A stretch of 64,000 nucleotides of DNA from Coraliomargarita sp. Its GTDB lineage: Bacteria > Verrucomicrobiota > Verrucomicrobiia > Opitutales > UBA953. The stretch spans positions 248,001 through 312,000 of the forward strand of contig JAHEJL010000002.1 in assembly GCA_024638885.1 (NCBI GenBank), in the 5' to 3' direction. The position numbers were made by a program, and so were the translations under genes. Below are positions 43,202 to 50,949 of this stretch, piece by piece (position 1 is the stretch's first letter; each line of letters begins with the position of its first letter). The notes below the pieces were generated by a model, which saw only the letters and a list, made by a program, of their open reading frames with translations, ran no database searches and was not told the origin of the DNA.

Positions 43202-46200
43202 ATGAAGCGACTGACTTCCTTGCTTTGGCTGTTCCTCGGAGCCTGCGGCCTGACCGCCGCCCCGGTGCCGTTGTTCGATGGCAAGACGCTCGCGGGGTGG
43301 GACGGTGACACCAAGGTCTGGCGCGTCGAGAACGGCGAGATCGTCGGCGGTTCGCTGCAGGGTAATCCGCGCAACGAATTCCTGACCACGAAGCGCACGT
43401 TCTATAACTTCCATCTGAAGCTGGAGTACAAGCTGATCGGGACCGAAGGCTTCGTGAACGGCGGCGTGCAGTTCCGTAGCCAGCGCCTGACGGCTCCGCC
43501 GAACGAGATGATCGGGTATCAGGCGGACATCGGCGCGGGCTTCACCGGGGCCCTCTATGACGAGTCGCGTCGCAAGCGCGTCCTCGCCAAGGCCGGCACG
43601 GGCGTCGGCGCCAATGGCGTGAAGGATGAGGTGGAGATCAAGACCCTCGAGAAGGCCGGGGAATGGAACACCTACGAGGTGCGCGCCGAAGGCCCTCGCA
43701 TCACGATCTTCCTGAACGGCAAGGCGACCTTGGATTACACCGAGACCGACCCCGCCATCGACGATGCGTATGGCATGATCGGCCTGCAGATCCATGGGAA
43801 GTGCAAGGCCGAGATCCGTTTCCGTAACATCGTCCTCGACCCGCTGAACGAACTACCGGTGACCACCAAGGAGGCCGTGCTGAATCGTTTCGGCCAGCCG
43901 AGGTCCGCGTGGGTCGCCCCGGCGCCTTTCAAGGAGCGGAAGTTCGACCTGAACCAGGATGACGTCGTCGTCTTCATCGGCCAGGAGAACCTCGTACGCG
44001 AAGCCAAGTCGGGCGAGATCGAGTCGCGTCTCGCCGCCGCCTTCCCGACGAAGAATCCGGTGTTCCGCTCGATGGCCTGGGAGGCGGACACCGTGCAGGA
44101 GCAGTGGCGCGACCTGAATTTCGGCCCGTGGAAGGGTCAGTTCGAGGCCGCGGGCGCCACGACGCTCATCGTGCAGTTCGGTCAGGCCGAGGCGCTGCAG
44201 GGGCCGGCGGGGCTGGCCAAGTTCAAGGCCGATTACCATCGGCTGCTGGATGAATTCAGCCGTCACACGCCCCGTATCGTCCTGCTGTCGCCGGCCGGCT
44301 TCATGCGTTCCCAGCGTCCGCCGGACCTGACCACGCCTGCGCATCGCCAAGCCTTGGTCGCTTATGCCGCCGCTGTCGCCGACATCGCGAAGCAGCGCGG
44401 CCTGCCTTATGTCGACCTCACCGAGGTGACCCGCGATGATCCCTCCGTCGACGGGCTGCACCTTTCGGCGAAAGGGCTGGAGAGCGTCGGGCAAGAGGTG
44501 GCTTTCTCCCTTGGCCTGCCGGATAACCTGGAGCTCTCGGCCAAGCTACGCCCTGCCATCGTCGAGAAGAACCGCCTCTGGGCGGATTGTTGGCGTCCGG
44601 CCAACTGGTCGTTCGTCTATGGCGACCGCATCTCCCAGAACTATGGCAAGGGCTTCGGCCCCGTGCCTTCGCTGAAGGAGAACTTCGAGGCTTATAAGCC
44701 GCTCGTGTCCGCCTGGGATAAGCATATCCAGGCCTTGGCCCGTGGTGAGACGTCCGTCGCGCCGGCGCCGCAGGCCGGTCCGGCCGTGAGCACGGAGAAA
44801 GTCATGTCCGCCGCCGAAGAACAGGCGACCTTCAAGGTGGCCGAGGGGTTCGAGGTGAATCTCTTCGCCGACGAGCATCTCGGCGTCGCCAAACCCACCC
44901 AGATGGCCTGGGACGCCAAGGGCCGTCTGTATGTCTGCTGCTCGCCGACCTATCCGCAGGCGGTGCCGGGCGTGAAGCCGCGCGACTACATCTTGCGGCT
45001 CGAGGACACCGACGGCGACGGCAAGGCGGATAAGTCGGTCCGCTTCGCCGAAGGCCTGACGATGGTGCAAGGCGTCGAACCGCTGACCGACGAGGCCGGC
45101 AATACCTCGATCCTCGTCTGCGACTTCGATCGGCTCATCAAGCTGACAGATAAGGACGGCGACGGGAAGGCCGACGAGACCGTCGTGCTGATGGCGGGCT
45201 TCGGCGTCGGTGATACGCACCAGCTCGTGAACTCGATCAGCCATGGTCCGGACGGCACCCTCTGGATGAGCCAGGGCTTGCATGCGATTACCCGTGTCGA
45301 GACCCCGCGGGGTATCGTCAGCCTGCCGAAGTCGGGCCTGATGCGCTACGACCTCAAGAACCAGCGACTGCAGCCGTTCTTTCAATACGGCAAGGCGGGG
45401 CATAACTGCTGGGGCGTCGCCTTCGACGACTTCTTCCAGCCGTTCCACAAGAGCGGCGACCGAATCGCCGGCTATTACAGCCTGCCTGGTCTCGGAGCCA
45501 TCGAAACGCCGGACGAGTATGCCGGCACGCATTCGCTCTTCGATTCGCCCCTGAAGTCCAACTCCATCGAGATCGTCGGTACCAAAGCGATGCCGGCGGC
45601 GCTCCAAGGGGCCGCCTTCATCGGCGGGTATTATGGCAACACCTTGGATCTGCACCGGTTCGTCGACGATGGCGCCGGCTTCAAGACCGAGCGCATCGTC
45701 AGCCCGATCGTCTCGAGCAGCAAGGCGTTCCGACCGGTGGACGTCTCCGTCGGTCCGGATGGCGCGCTCTATGCCTGCGATTGGTTCAACGCCGTCATCG
45801 GTCATTATCAGGCCAGCTACGCCGACCCTCGTCGCGATCGCTCGCATGGACGCATCTGGCGTCTGACGGCCAAGGCTGTCCCGACGGTCAAGCAGCCGGA
45901 CCTGGTCGCGATGACCGAAGCCGAGCTCTTCGCTCAGTTGGGTTCGCCGGAACGGTGGACTCGCTATCAGGCGCGTCGCCTGCTTTTCCAACGTCCGACC
46001 GACATGGTCGTGGCGGCCGCCGCGGCGTTTTTCGCCAAAGACCGTCCGGAGGCTCAGTTGCTCGAAGCCATCGGCGTCCTGCAAGCGCACGGCGCGGTGC
46101 GTCCCGCTTTGCTGGACGTACTCCAGTCCTCGGCCGACTATCGTATCCGCGCTTATGCGGCCCGTGTCGTCGGCGAATGGGCTGCGCAGCTGCCCGATGC

Positions 46201-46828
46201 GCAGGTCCGTCTCGCCAAAGCCATCGCCGATGTGCATCCGCGGGTCCGTCTCGAGGCCATTGTCGCGCTCAGCCACGTCGGTGGGCAGGCGTCGCTCCGG
46301 ACCGCGCTCGGTGCGGTCACACAGCCCACGGACAAGTTCCTCGACTATGCGCTGAGGCAGACCGTCCGCCATCTCGCGCCCACCGCCGGCAAACTGGCCG
46401 CGGAGTTACCGGCGCCGCAGGCCGCTTACCTGAAGAAAGTGATCAGCAGCGGACCGGCCGTGGTCTCGCCGGGTCAGGCCATCTACGAGGCCCTCTGCCT
46501 CAACTGTCATCAGGCGGCGGGCCAGGGGCTTACCGGCGTCTATCCGCCCCTGGCGCAGAGCGAATGGGTGTCCGGCGATCCACAGCCCTTGATCAAGCTC
46601 GTCATGCACGGCTTGGCTGGTCCGACCAAGGTCTTGGGGAAGGATTATGGTCTCGTCCCGATGCCGCCCATGGGCCTCGACGACCAGCAGCTGGCCGATG
46701 TCCTGACATATGTCCGTGGCGCCTTTGGCAACAAGGCCTCGCCGGTGAAGGTCGAGGACGTCAAGGCCGTCCGGGCGTCGACCCAAGGTCGCACGGCCCC
46801 GTGGACGGCCAGCGAGCTGGGGAAGTAA
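43202..46828 (+). CDS. fusion: DUF1080, SGNH-like, PVC dehydrogenase, HEAT, cytochrome c
   Basis: 1208 residues with a signal peptide (1-19). Domains in order: DUF1080 (~22-213; VPLFDGKTLAGWDGD, GEWNTYEVRAEGPRITIFLNG); an SGNH-like domain (~250-445) with the block V Asp417/His420 in DGLHLS but block I GDS changed to GQE (260-262) and block III GxN to GQA, so probably not a hydrolase; a PVC dehydrogenase propeller (~548-890; FKVAEGFEVNLFADEHLG, LEDTDGDGKADKSVRF, GPDGALYACDWFNAVIGH); HEAT repeats (~905-1065); and cytochrome c with CLNCH (1099-1103) and axial Met in VPMPPMG. It would combine sugar binding or cleavage with oxidation and electron transfer in one secreted chain. REP pairs lie on both sides. 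Confidence 0.9.
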   Translation: MKRLTSLLWLFLGACGLTAAPVPLFDGKTLAGWDGDTKVWRVENGEIVGGSLQGNPRNEFLTTKRTFYNFHLKLEYKLIGTEGFVNGGVQFRSQRLTAPPNEMIGYQADIGAGFTGALYDESRRKRVLAKAGTGVGANGVKDEVEIKTLEKAGEWNTYEVRAEGPRITIFLNGKATLDYTETDPAIDDAYGMIGLQIHGKCKAEIRFRNIVLDPLNELPVTTKEAVLNRFGQPRSAWVAPAPFKERKFDLNQDDVVVFIGQENLVREAKSGEIESRLAAAFPTKNPVFRSMAWEADTVQEQWRDLNFGPWKGQFEAAGATTLIVQFGQAEALQGPAGLAKFKADYHRLLDEFSRHTPRIVLLSPAGFMRSQRPPDLTTPAHRQALVAYAAAVADIAKQRGLPYVDLTEVTRDDPSVDGLHLSAKGLESVGQEVAFSLGLPDNLELSAKLRPAIVEKNRLWADCWRPANWSFVYGDRISQNYGKGFGPVPSLKENFEAYKPLVSAWDKHIQALARGETSVAPAPQAGPAVSTEKVMSAAEEQATFKVAEGFEVNLFADEHLGVAKPTQMAWDAKGRLYVCCSPTYPQAVPGVKPRDYILRLEDTDGDGKADKSVRFAEGLTMVQGVEPLTDEAGNTSILVCDFDRLIKLTDKDGDGKADETVVLMAGFGVGDTHQLVNSISHGPDGTLWMSQGLHAITRVETPRGIVSLPKSGLMRYDLKNQRLQPFFQYGKAGHNCWGVAFDDFFQPFHKSGDRIAGYYSLPGLGAIETPDEYAGTHSLFDSPLKSNSIEIVGTKAMPAALQGAAFIGGYYGNTLDLHRFVDDGAGFKTERIVSPIVSSSKAFRPVDVSVGPDGALYACDWFNAVIGHYQASYADPRRDRSHGRIWRLTAKAVPTVKQPDLVAMTEAELFAQLGSPERWTRYQARRLLFQRPTDMVVAAAAAFFAKDRPEAQLLEAIGVLQAHGAVRPALLDVLQSSADYRIRAYAARVVGEWAAQLPDAQVRLAKAIADVHPRVRLEAIVALSHVGGQASLRTALGAVTQPTDKFLDYALRQTVRHLAPTAGKLAAELPAPQAAYLKKVISSGPAVVSPGQAIYEALCLNCHQAAGQGLTGVYPPLAQSEWVSGDPQPLIKLVMHGLAGPTKVLGKDYGLVPMPPMGLDDQQLADVLTYVRGAFGNKASPVKVEDVKAVRASTQGRTAPWTASELGK

Positions 46829-46838
46829 GTGAGGCGTA

Positions 46839-46942
46839 GGGCACGAACGTAGTCGTGCCCCTACCTCCCGGCCACCATGCGGCGGCCGGTACAACGTTCG
46901 CCGAATGGTGAACGCAGGTAGGGGCGGGGCTACGCCACGCCC
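46839..46942. repeat. REP-like inverted pair B, upstream of RAYT gene
   Basis: Unit I(-), 46839-46889: head stem CCGGCCGCC / GGTGGCCGG with GCAT loop, GGTAGGGG linker, tail stem GGGCACGA / TCGTGCCC. Unit II(+), 46895-46942: head CGTTCGCC / GGTGAACG with GAAT loop, GGTAGGGG linker, tail GGGCG-GGC-TAC-GCC-CGCCC. The pair is head to head, so the tail of unit II points at the RAYT gene. Confidence 0.88.
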
Positions 46943-47018
46943 AATCTGGAGTTTTCCCATATCTGACTGAGGTTTTACCTTTCTTGTCGGATGCGTCATC
47001 CAGCTCTTCCTGTTGCTA

Positions 47019-47474
47019 ATGACATATAAGGAGCGAAAAGGTCTGCCGCACGACAGGCCGACATGGGTTTCGGCTGCCGATCCGATATTTCTGACATTAT
47101 GCGGGAGGCCTCGCGGGGTTAATCAATTTGCCGATGGCAATCGATGGAGCGCTATCCTCGCAGCCTCTGCCGAACTGGAATCCTTAGCACGATGGCGTCC
47201 ACTTTTGATCTTAGCGATGCCAGACCACATTCATCTCATCGTATTGATACCTAGGATGCATGGCGTCGACTTCGTCATGAAAGATTTCAAGCGAAGCGTC
47301 TCCTTGAAGCAGCACATCGATTGGCAGCGTGATGGGTTCGATCATAGATTGCGAAGTCGTGCGCAGCTGCGTGCGAAGTGGAACTATGTGCTCATGAATC
47401 CGATTCGAGCTGGATTATGTAAGACTACCGAGGAATGGCCCTGGATCCATTCTCCGGGAAGGGCACGAACGTAG
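47019..47474 (+). CDS. REP-associated tyrosine transposase (RAYT), IS200-like Y1 family
   Basis: 151 residues from the ATG at 47019; a TTG at 47013 is possible. The HUH motif is AMPDHIHLIV (His-Ile-His, residues 70-72) and the catalytic tyrosine lies in KWNYVLMNPIRAGL (Tyr123), preceded by WQRDGFDHRLRS, all three RAYT signatures. The length is near the family norm and the frame is intact, so the enzyme may be active. It should make single-strand cuts at REP hairpins and form a 5'-phosphotyrosine link. The last residues (GRART) and the stop codon (47472-47474) are encoded inside the downstream REP unit. Codon use is AT-richer than the neighbouring genes, suggesting acquisition. Confidence 0.93.
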   Translation: MTYKERKGLPHDRPTWVSAADPIFLTLCGRPRGVNQFADGNRWSAILAASAELESLARWRPLLILAMPDHIHLIVLIPRMHGVDFVMKDFKRSVSLKQHIDWQRDGFDHRLRSRAQLRAKWNYVLMNPIRAGLCKTTEEWPWIHSPGRART

Positions 47475-47510
47475 TCGTGCCCCTACCTTGCGCCACCGTT
47501 CGGCGGCGCC
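47461..47510 (-). repeat. REP-like unit C (type I), downstream of RAYT
   Basis: Single type I unit on the minus strand: head stem GCGCCGCC / GGTGGCGC with GAAC loop, AAGGTAGGGG linker, tail stem GGGCACGA / TCGTGCCC. It overlaps the last codons of the RAYT gene and ends 5 bp before the DMT transporter stop. Confidence 0.88.
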
Positions 47511-47514
47511 AAAC

Positions 47515-48402
47515 TCAGGCCTTCTGTCGGCGCGTCAGGGTCTGGACCCAGGCGACGCCGGCGAGGGTGACGGCTCCGCCGAGGAGCGTCATCACCGAGG
47601 GCTGTTCGCCTAGGATCAGCCAGCCGAAGAACACCGAGAAGACCGGGATGGCATAGACCGCGCTCATCACCGTGGTGATCGGCAGCTTCACCAGGACCCA
47701 GGACCAGATCGTGTAACAGAGGGCGGCCGGCACCATGCCGAGGAAGACGAGATGGACCCAGCCGATGGCGGACAGGCGACCGGCCGTGCCGACCAGGTCA
47801 TGGGAGAACGGCAGCAGCCCCAGCGTGCCCAGCCAGACGGCCCAGGTGGTCACGTCGACCGCCGCGTAGCGTTGGGTGAGCGACTTGCTGATCAGCGTCT
47901 GGATGGCCGCGCAGAGGGCGGCGCCCAGGATGAGCAGCGAGCCGAGGTTGAAGGTCAGGCCCGTCGCGGAGCCGGCGGCGGTAAGGACGACGCCGCCCAT
48001 GGAGAGTCCGATGCCCAGCCAGGCGAGCAGACCGACCTTTTCGCGACCCGTCAGCACGCCGAGGAGGATGACCAGGACGGGGATACAGGAGATGAGCATC
48101 GATCCCGTGCCGGCGTTGACCGTCCGTTCGCCGTAGTTGATGCCGAGGTTATAGAGGCAGAAGCCGAAGAGCCCGAGCGCGGCCACCGTCGGCCAATCGG
48201 AGCGGGCGGGCAGGGGGCGGCCACGGTAGAGCCAGATCGGGAGCATGACCGAGGAGGCGATCAGGTAGCGCATGGCGCCCAGTTGGCCGGAGCCGACTTC
48301 GGGTAGGACCGCGCGGACGTTCACCCAGGACATCCCCCAAGCGACGACGTTGAAGAACATCGCGAAGGTCGCCCAGCGGCGGGTGTGGTCGGGTGCGGAC
48401 AT
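47515..48402 (-). CDS. EamA/DMT-family transporter
   Basis: 295 residues with about ten hydrophobic segments in two EamA repeats (~12-140 and ~155-288), for example WATFAMFFNVVAWGMSWVNV near the start and GLLPFSHDL between repeats. Loop motifs GSGQLGAMRYLIAS and INYGERTVNAGTGSMLISC are typical of the drug/metabolite transporter superfamily. It is an inner-membrane exporter or importer of a small metabolite; the substrate is unknown. Immediately upstream on the same strand is the pectate lyase gene (87 bp gap), so it may export or import a breakdown product, but this is speculation. Confidence 0.88.
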   Translation of the reverse strand: MSAPDHTRRWATFAMFFNVVAWGMSWVNVRAVLPEVGSGQLGAMRYLIASSVMLPIWLYRGRPLPARSDWPTVAALGLFGFCLYNLGINYGERTVNAGTGSMLISCIPVLVILLGVLTGREKVGLLAWLGIGLSMGGVVLTAAGSATGLTFNLGSLLILGAALCAAIQTLISKSLTQRYAAVDVTTWAVWLGTLGLLPFSHDLVGTAGRLSAIGWVHLVFLGMVPAALCYTIWSWVLVKLPITTVMSAVYAIPVFSVFFGWLILGEQPSVMTLLGGAVTLAGVAWVQTLTRRQKA

Positions 48403-48489
48403 CTGCGGAGGAGAAAGCAGAGGAACGACGGAAGATAAAGGCTGAACGAGGACTGGCCGCCGTCGGTCGGCCTCGCCTTGGACGCCTGC

Positions 48490-49740
48490 TTAACGCGTCG
48501 CGCCGAACTGCTGCCTGGTCTTGAGGTCCTTCGGGACGAGGAAAGTCAGTTTCGGCAAGGAGCCGTCAGGCTGGCGCGGGGCCAGCAGCTGCTTTTCATC
48601 CAAGGACAGGAATTCACCGGCGGACTTGGCGAAGTAGAAGGCCTCGGGGGCGGGCGGGTTCTTCGTCAGGTCCAGTTCCGAGATCGTATGACGCGAGTGG
48701 TAGCCGAGGTTGCCGCTGAAAGCGTGTCCGAAGCCGGCGATCTCCTTGAGGTTGTCGGTCGTGCGCATCCGGAAGTTATAATCCGAGGTGTTCTGGAAGG
48801 AGCTGTTGTTCAGCCAGTCTCCGCCGACGAGGTGGTGATTGGCGTAGAAGCCGTTGGCGCGATTGCGGACCGCGACCGAACCTTTGACCGTGTGGCGCGG
48901 TGCCTTTTCGGGAAGCCAGTCACCGGTCGCGGCGCCGTAGCCGCCGGCTTTGAAGCCGTTGCCATCGCCCAGCGCCTTGAAGTCGGGGGAGTAGCCGTTG
49001 TACATCGCCCAGCAGTTCTCGAAGACCACGCTTTCGTGGGAGGAGATGCAGTCGTAGCCGTCATCGCTGTTGAACCAAGCGCGGCACCCGCGGAAGACGT
49101 TGTCGATCGCGCCCTTGGCCGGGTGGCAGCCGAAACCGTCGACGTTGCCGCCCTTGCCGTCCTCGGAGGTATAGTCGTGGTTCCGATAGGCGTCGCAGTT
49201 CAGGAACAGGTTATGCGAGCCGTCGAGCGCGTAGATGCCGATGGCTTGGCCGTCATGCAGGGACAGGCGTTCGAAGATATTGTGGCTCCCGCGGTTCTCG
49301 ATGTTGCAGGACTGCCCGTGGCGCTTGAAGTTCACCTGTACGCCGACGACCTCGAAGCCCTTGAAACGGAGCCACGAGCCGGAGACCTGGAAAGCGTTGA
49401 TGCGGATGTCGGCCGGCCGGACCGCGGTGAAGTCGAAGACCGGTTTCTCGTCCCGGTAGGCGGCGTAGGTGATCGGGGCGGCCTCGGTGCCGCTCTTCGT
49501 GAAGTGGTTGACGTAGACCCAGGCGCGGTAACGTCGCGCGATCTGCGCTTCGGTGGCCTTATAGGTGCCGCCGCGGAGCCAGACCGTGTCACCGGGCTGG
49601 GCCAGCGACTGGGCCTTCATCAGGCCGGCCACCGGCTTGGCCTGCGAGCCGTCGTTGGCGTCGTTGCCGTCGGGCGCGACGAAGTATTCGGCCCCGCAAA
49701 GCGGCAACGCCGCCAGCAGCAGGAACAGGAGGCGGCTCAC
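48490..49740 (-). CDS. PL9-like pectate lyase (parallel beta-helix)
   Basis: 416 residues, GTG start (rc of 49738-49740), signal peptide 1-16. The opening EYFVAPDGNDANDGSQAKP is shared by secreted beta-helix polysaccharide lyases. The PL9 site is complete: calcium-binding Asp201 (NVDGFG), Asp226, Asp227 and Asp230 (WFNSDDGYDC) and the catalytic Lys264 in GDGNGFKAGG, with spacing close to that of Pel9A. It would cleave polygalacturonate by beta-elimination in the periplasm or outside the cell. The GTG start overlaps the stop of the Tm-1-like gene (GTGA at 49740-49737), a coupling not expected for a simple extracellular enzyme. Confidence 0.88.
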   Translation of the reverse strand: MSRLLFLLLAALPLCGAEYFVAPDGNDANDGSQAKPVAGLMKAQSLAQPGDTVWLRGGTYKATEAQIARRYRAWVYVNHFTKSGTEAAPITYAAYRDEKPVFDFTAVRPADIRINAFQVSGSWLRFKGFEVVGVQVNFKRHGQSCNIENRGSHNIFERLSLHDGQAIGIYALDGSHNLFLNCDAYRNHDYTSEDGKGGNVDGFGCHPAKGAIDNVFRGCRAWFNSDDGYDCISSHESVVFENCWAMYNGYSPDFKALGDGNGFKAGGYGAATGDWLPEKAPRHTVKGSVAVRNRANGFYANHHLVGGDWLNNSSFQNTSDYNFRMRTTDNLKEIAGFGHAFSGNLGYHSRHTISELDLTKNPPAPEAFYFAKSAGEFLSLDEKQLLAPRQPDGSLPKLTFLVPKDLKTRQQFGATR

Positions 49741-50942
49741 GAACGACAGCCGATCAGCTCGATCAGCTTGTAGGCGCAGGCCTGGGCGAACTCCTGGTCG
49801 TTGATCGCGAGGTCGAAGGCCTGCACCGGCACCTTGGCCTCGGCTTGCAGGGCGGAGAAGAGGGCCTCGTCGGCCGCGACGTCATGGAAAGGCTGGCCGG
49901 CGGCGCTGATGACCGAGATCGCCTTCTTCGGGATCATGATGGCGGTGCCGGCCTTGTAGGCGTTCGCCTTGCGGGCGATGATGCCGCCGAGCTGACGGCA
50001 TTCGTCGGCGGTGGTGCGCATCAGCGTGATCTGCGGATTGTGGATGTAGAAACTGCGGCCTTGGAACTTCGCGGGGACGGAGGCCATCTCGCCGAAGTTC
50101 ACCATGTCGAGGCAGCCCGGGGCGACGACCACCGGGATGTTCGCCTTGGCGGCGGCATCCATGCGCGTCGGGCCGGCGTTGAGGTTGCCGCCGACCAGTT
50201 CGTCGGCCCATTCGGTCGTGGTGATGTCGAGCACCCCGGCGACGATGCCGCTCTCGATGACCGATTCCATGATGCGTCCGCCCGTGCCGGTCGCGGCGAA
50301 GACGAGCACCTCATAGCCGGCGGCCTCGAGGACCTTCTTCGCTTCGGTGACGCAGGTGGTCGTGTTGCCGAACTGGCTGGCGACGATGAGCGGCTTGGCG
50401 GCGCCGACCTCGGGGGTGGCGCCGACCATGCCGCAGATCGCCCCGGCGGCGCGGGTGAAGATGACGCGGGAGAGGCGGTTCAGTCCGGCGACGTCCGCGA
50501 TGCTGGGCATCATCGTGATGTCCTTGGTGCCGAGGTAGGGCGCCACGTTGCCGGCGGCCAGGGTGGAGACCATCAGCTTCGGGAAGCCGAGGGGCAGGGC
50601 GCGCATGGCGGCCGTGCCGATGGCCGTGCCGCCGCCGCCGCCGAGCGAGATGATGCCGTCGATGCGACCTTCCGCGGCCAGCTGCGCGACGAACGCCGGG
50701 GCGGCCTGGGTCATCGCGACGACGCAGGCGCCGCGGTCCTTCTTCGCCATCAGCGCGGCGAGGTCGAGGCCGATGGCCGCGGCGACCTGCTCGCGGGTGC
50801 AGTCCGGCTGGACGGTCGCGGGGCCGCCCGTGCCGACGTCGATCAGGAGCGGCTTATGGCCATGGCGGGCGATCAGCGCGGCGACGAAGGCATGCTCTTC
50901 GCCCTTGGAATCAAGCGTGCCGAGGACCGCGATCGTGGCCAT
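49737..50942 (-). CDS. Tm-1-like ATP-binding protein (UPF0261)
   Basis: 401-residue cytoplasmic protein. IAVLGTLDSKGEEHAFVAALI is the conserved start of UPF0261, and ISLGGGGGTAIGTAAMRALP, YLGTKDITMMPSIADVAGLN, FGNTTTCVTEA and the AATGTGGRIMESVIESG segment match the N-terminal domain of the tomato Tm-1 resistance protein, which binds nucleotide. In Tm-1 this domain is fused to a TIM barrel; here the TIM barrel is the separate gene 7 bp upstream. The bacterial function is unknown. It shares a GTGA junction with the pectate lyase gene. Confidence 0.9.
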   Translation of the reverse strand: MATIAVLGTLDSKGEEHAFVAALIARHGHKPLLIDVGTGGPATVQPDCTREQVAAAIGLDLAALMAKKDRGACVVAMTQAAPAFVAQLAAEGRIDGIISLGGGGGTAIGTAAMRALPLGFPKLMVSTLAAGNVAPYLGTKDITMMPSIADVAGLNRLSRVIFTRAAGAICGMVGATPEVGAAKPLIVASQFGNTTTCVTEAKKVLEAAGYEVLVFAATGTGGRIMESVIESGIVAGVLDITTTEWADELVGGNLNAGPTRMDAAAKANIPVVVAPGCLDMVNFGEMASVPAKFQGRSFYIHNPQITLMRTTADECRQLGGIIARKANAYKAGTAIMIPKKAISVISAAGQPFHDVAADEALFSALQAEAKVPVQAFDLAINDQEFAQACAYKLIELIGCRS

Positions 50943-50949
50943 GGTCGGT

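Larger units (their letters stand above)
46895..47510 (+). mobile_element. RAYT cassette bounded by inverted REP units
   Basis: The element runs from REP unit II(+) through the RAYT gene to REP unit I(-). Both units point their tail hairpin and GTAG foot toward the gene, the same tail-to-tail geometry as the gene-less pairs at 43.1 and 63.1 kb but with the transposase gene between the tails. The internal DNA is visibly AT-richer than its neighbours. RAYTs are known to cut and act on REP DNA; that this one acts on these units is inferred from linkage. No target-site duplication was identified. Confidence 0.75.
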
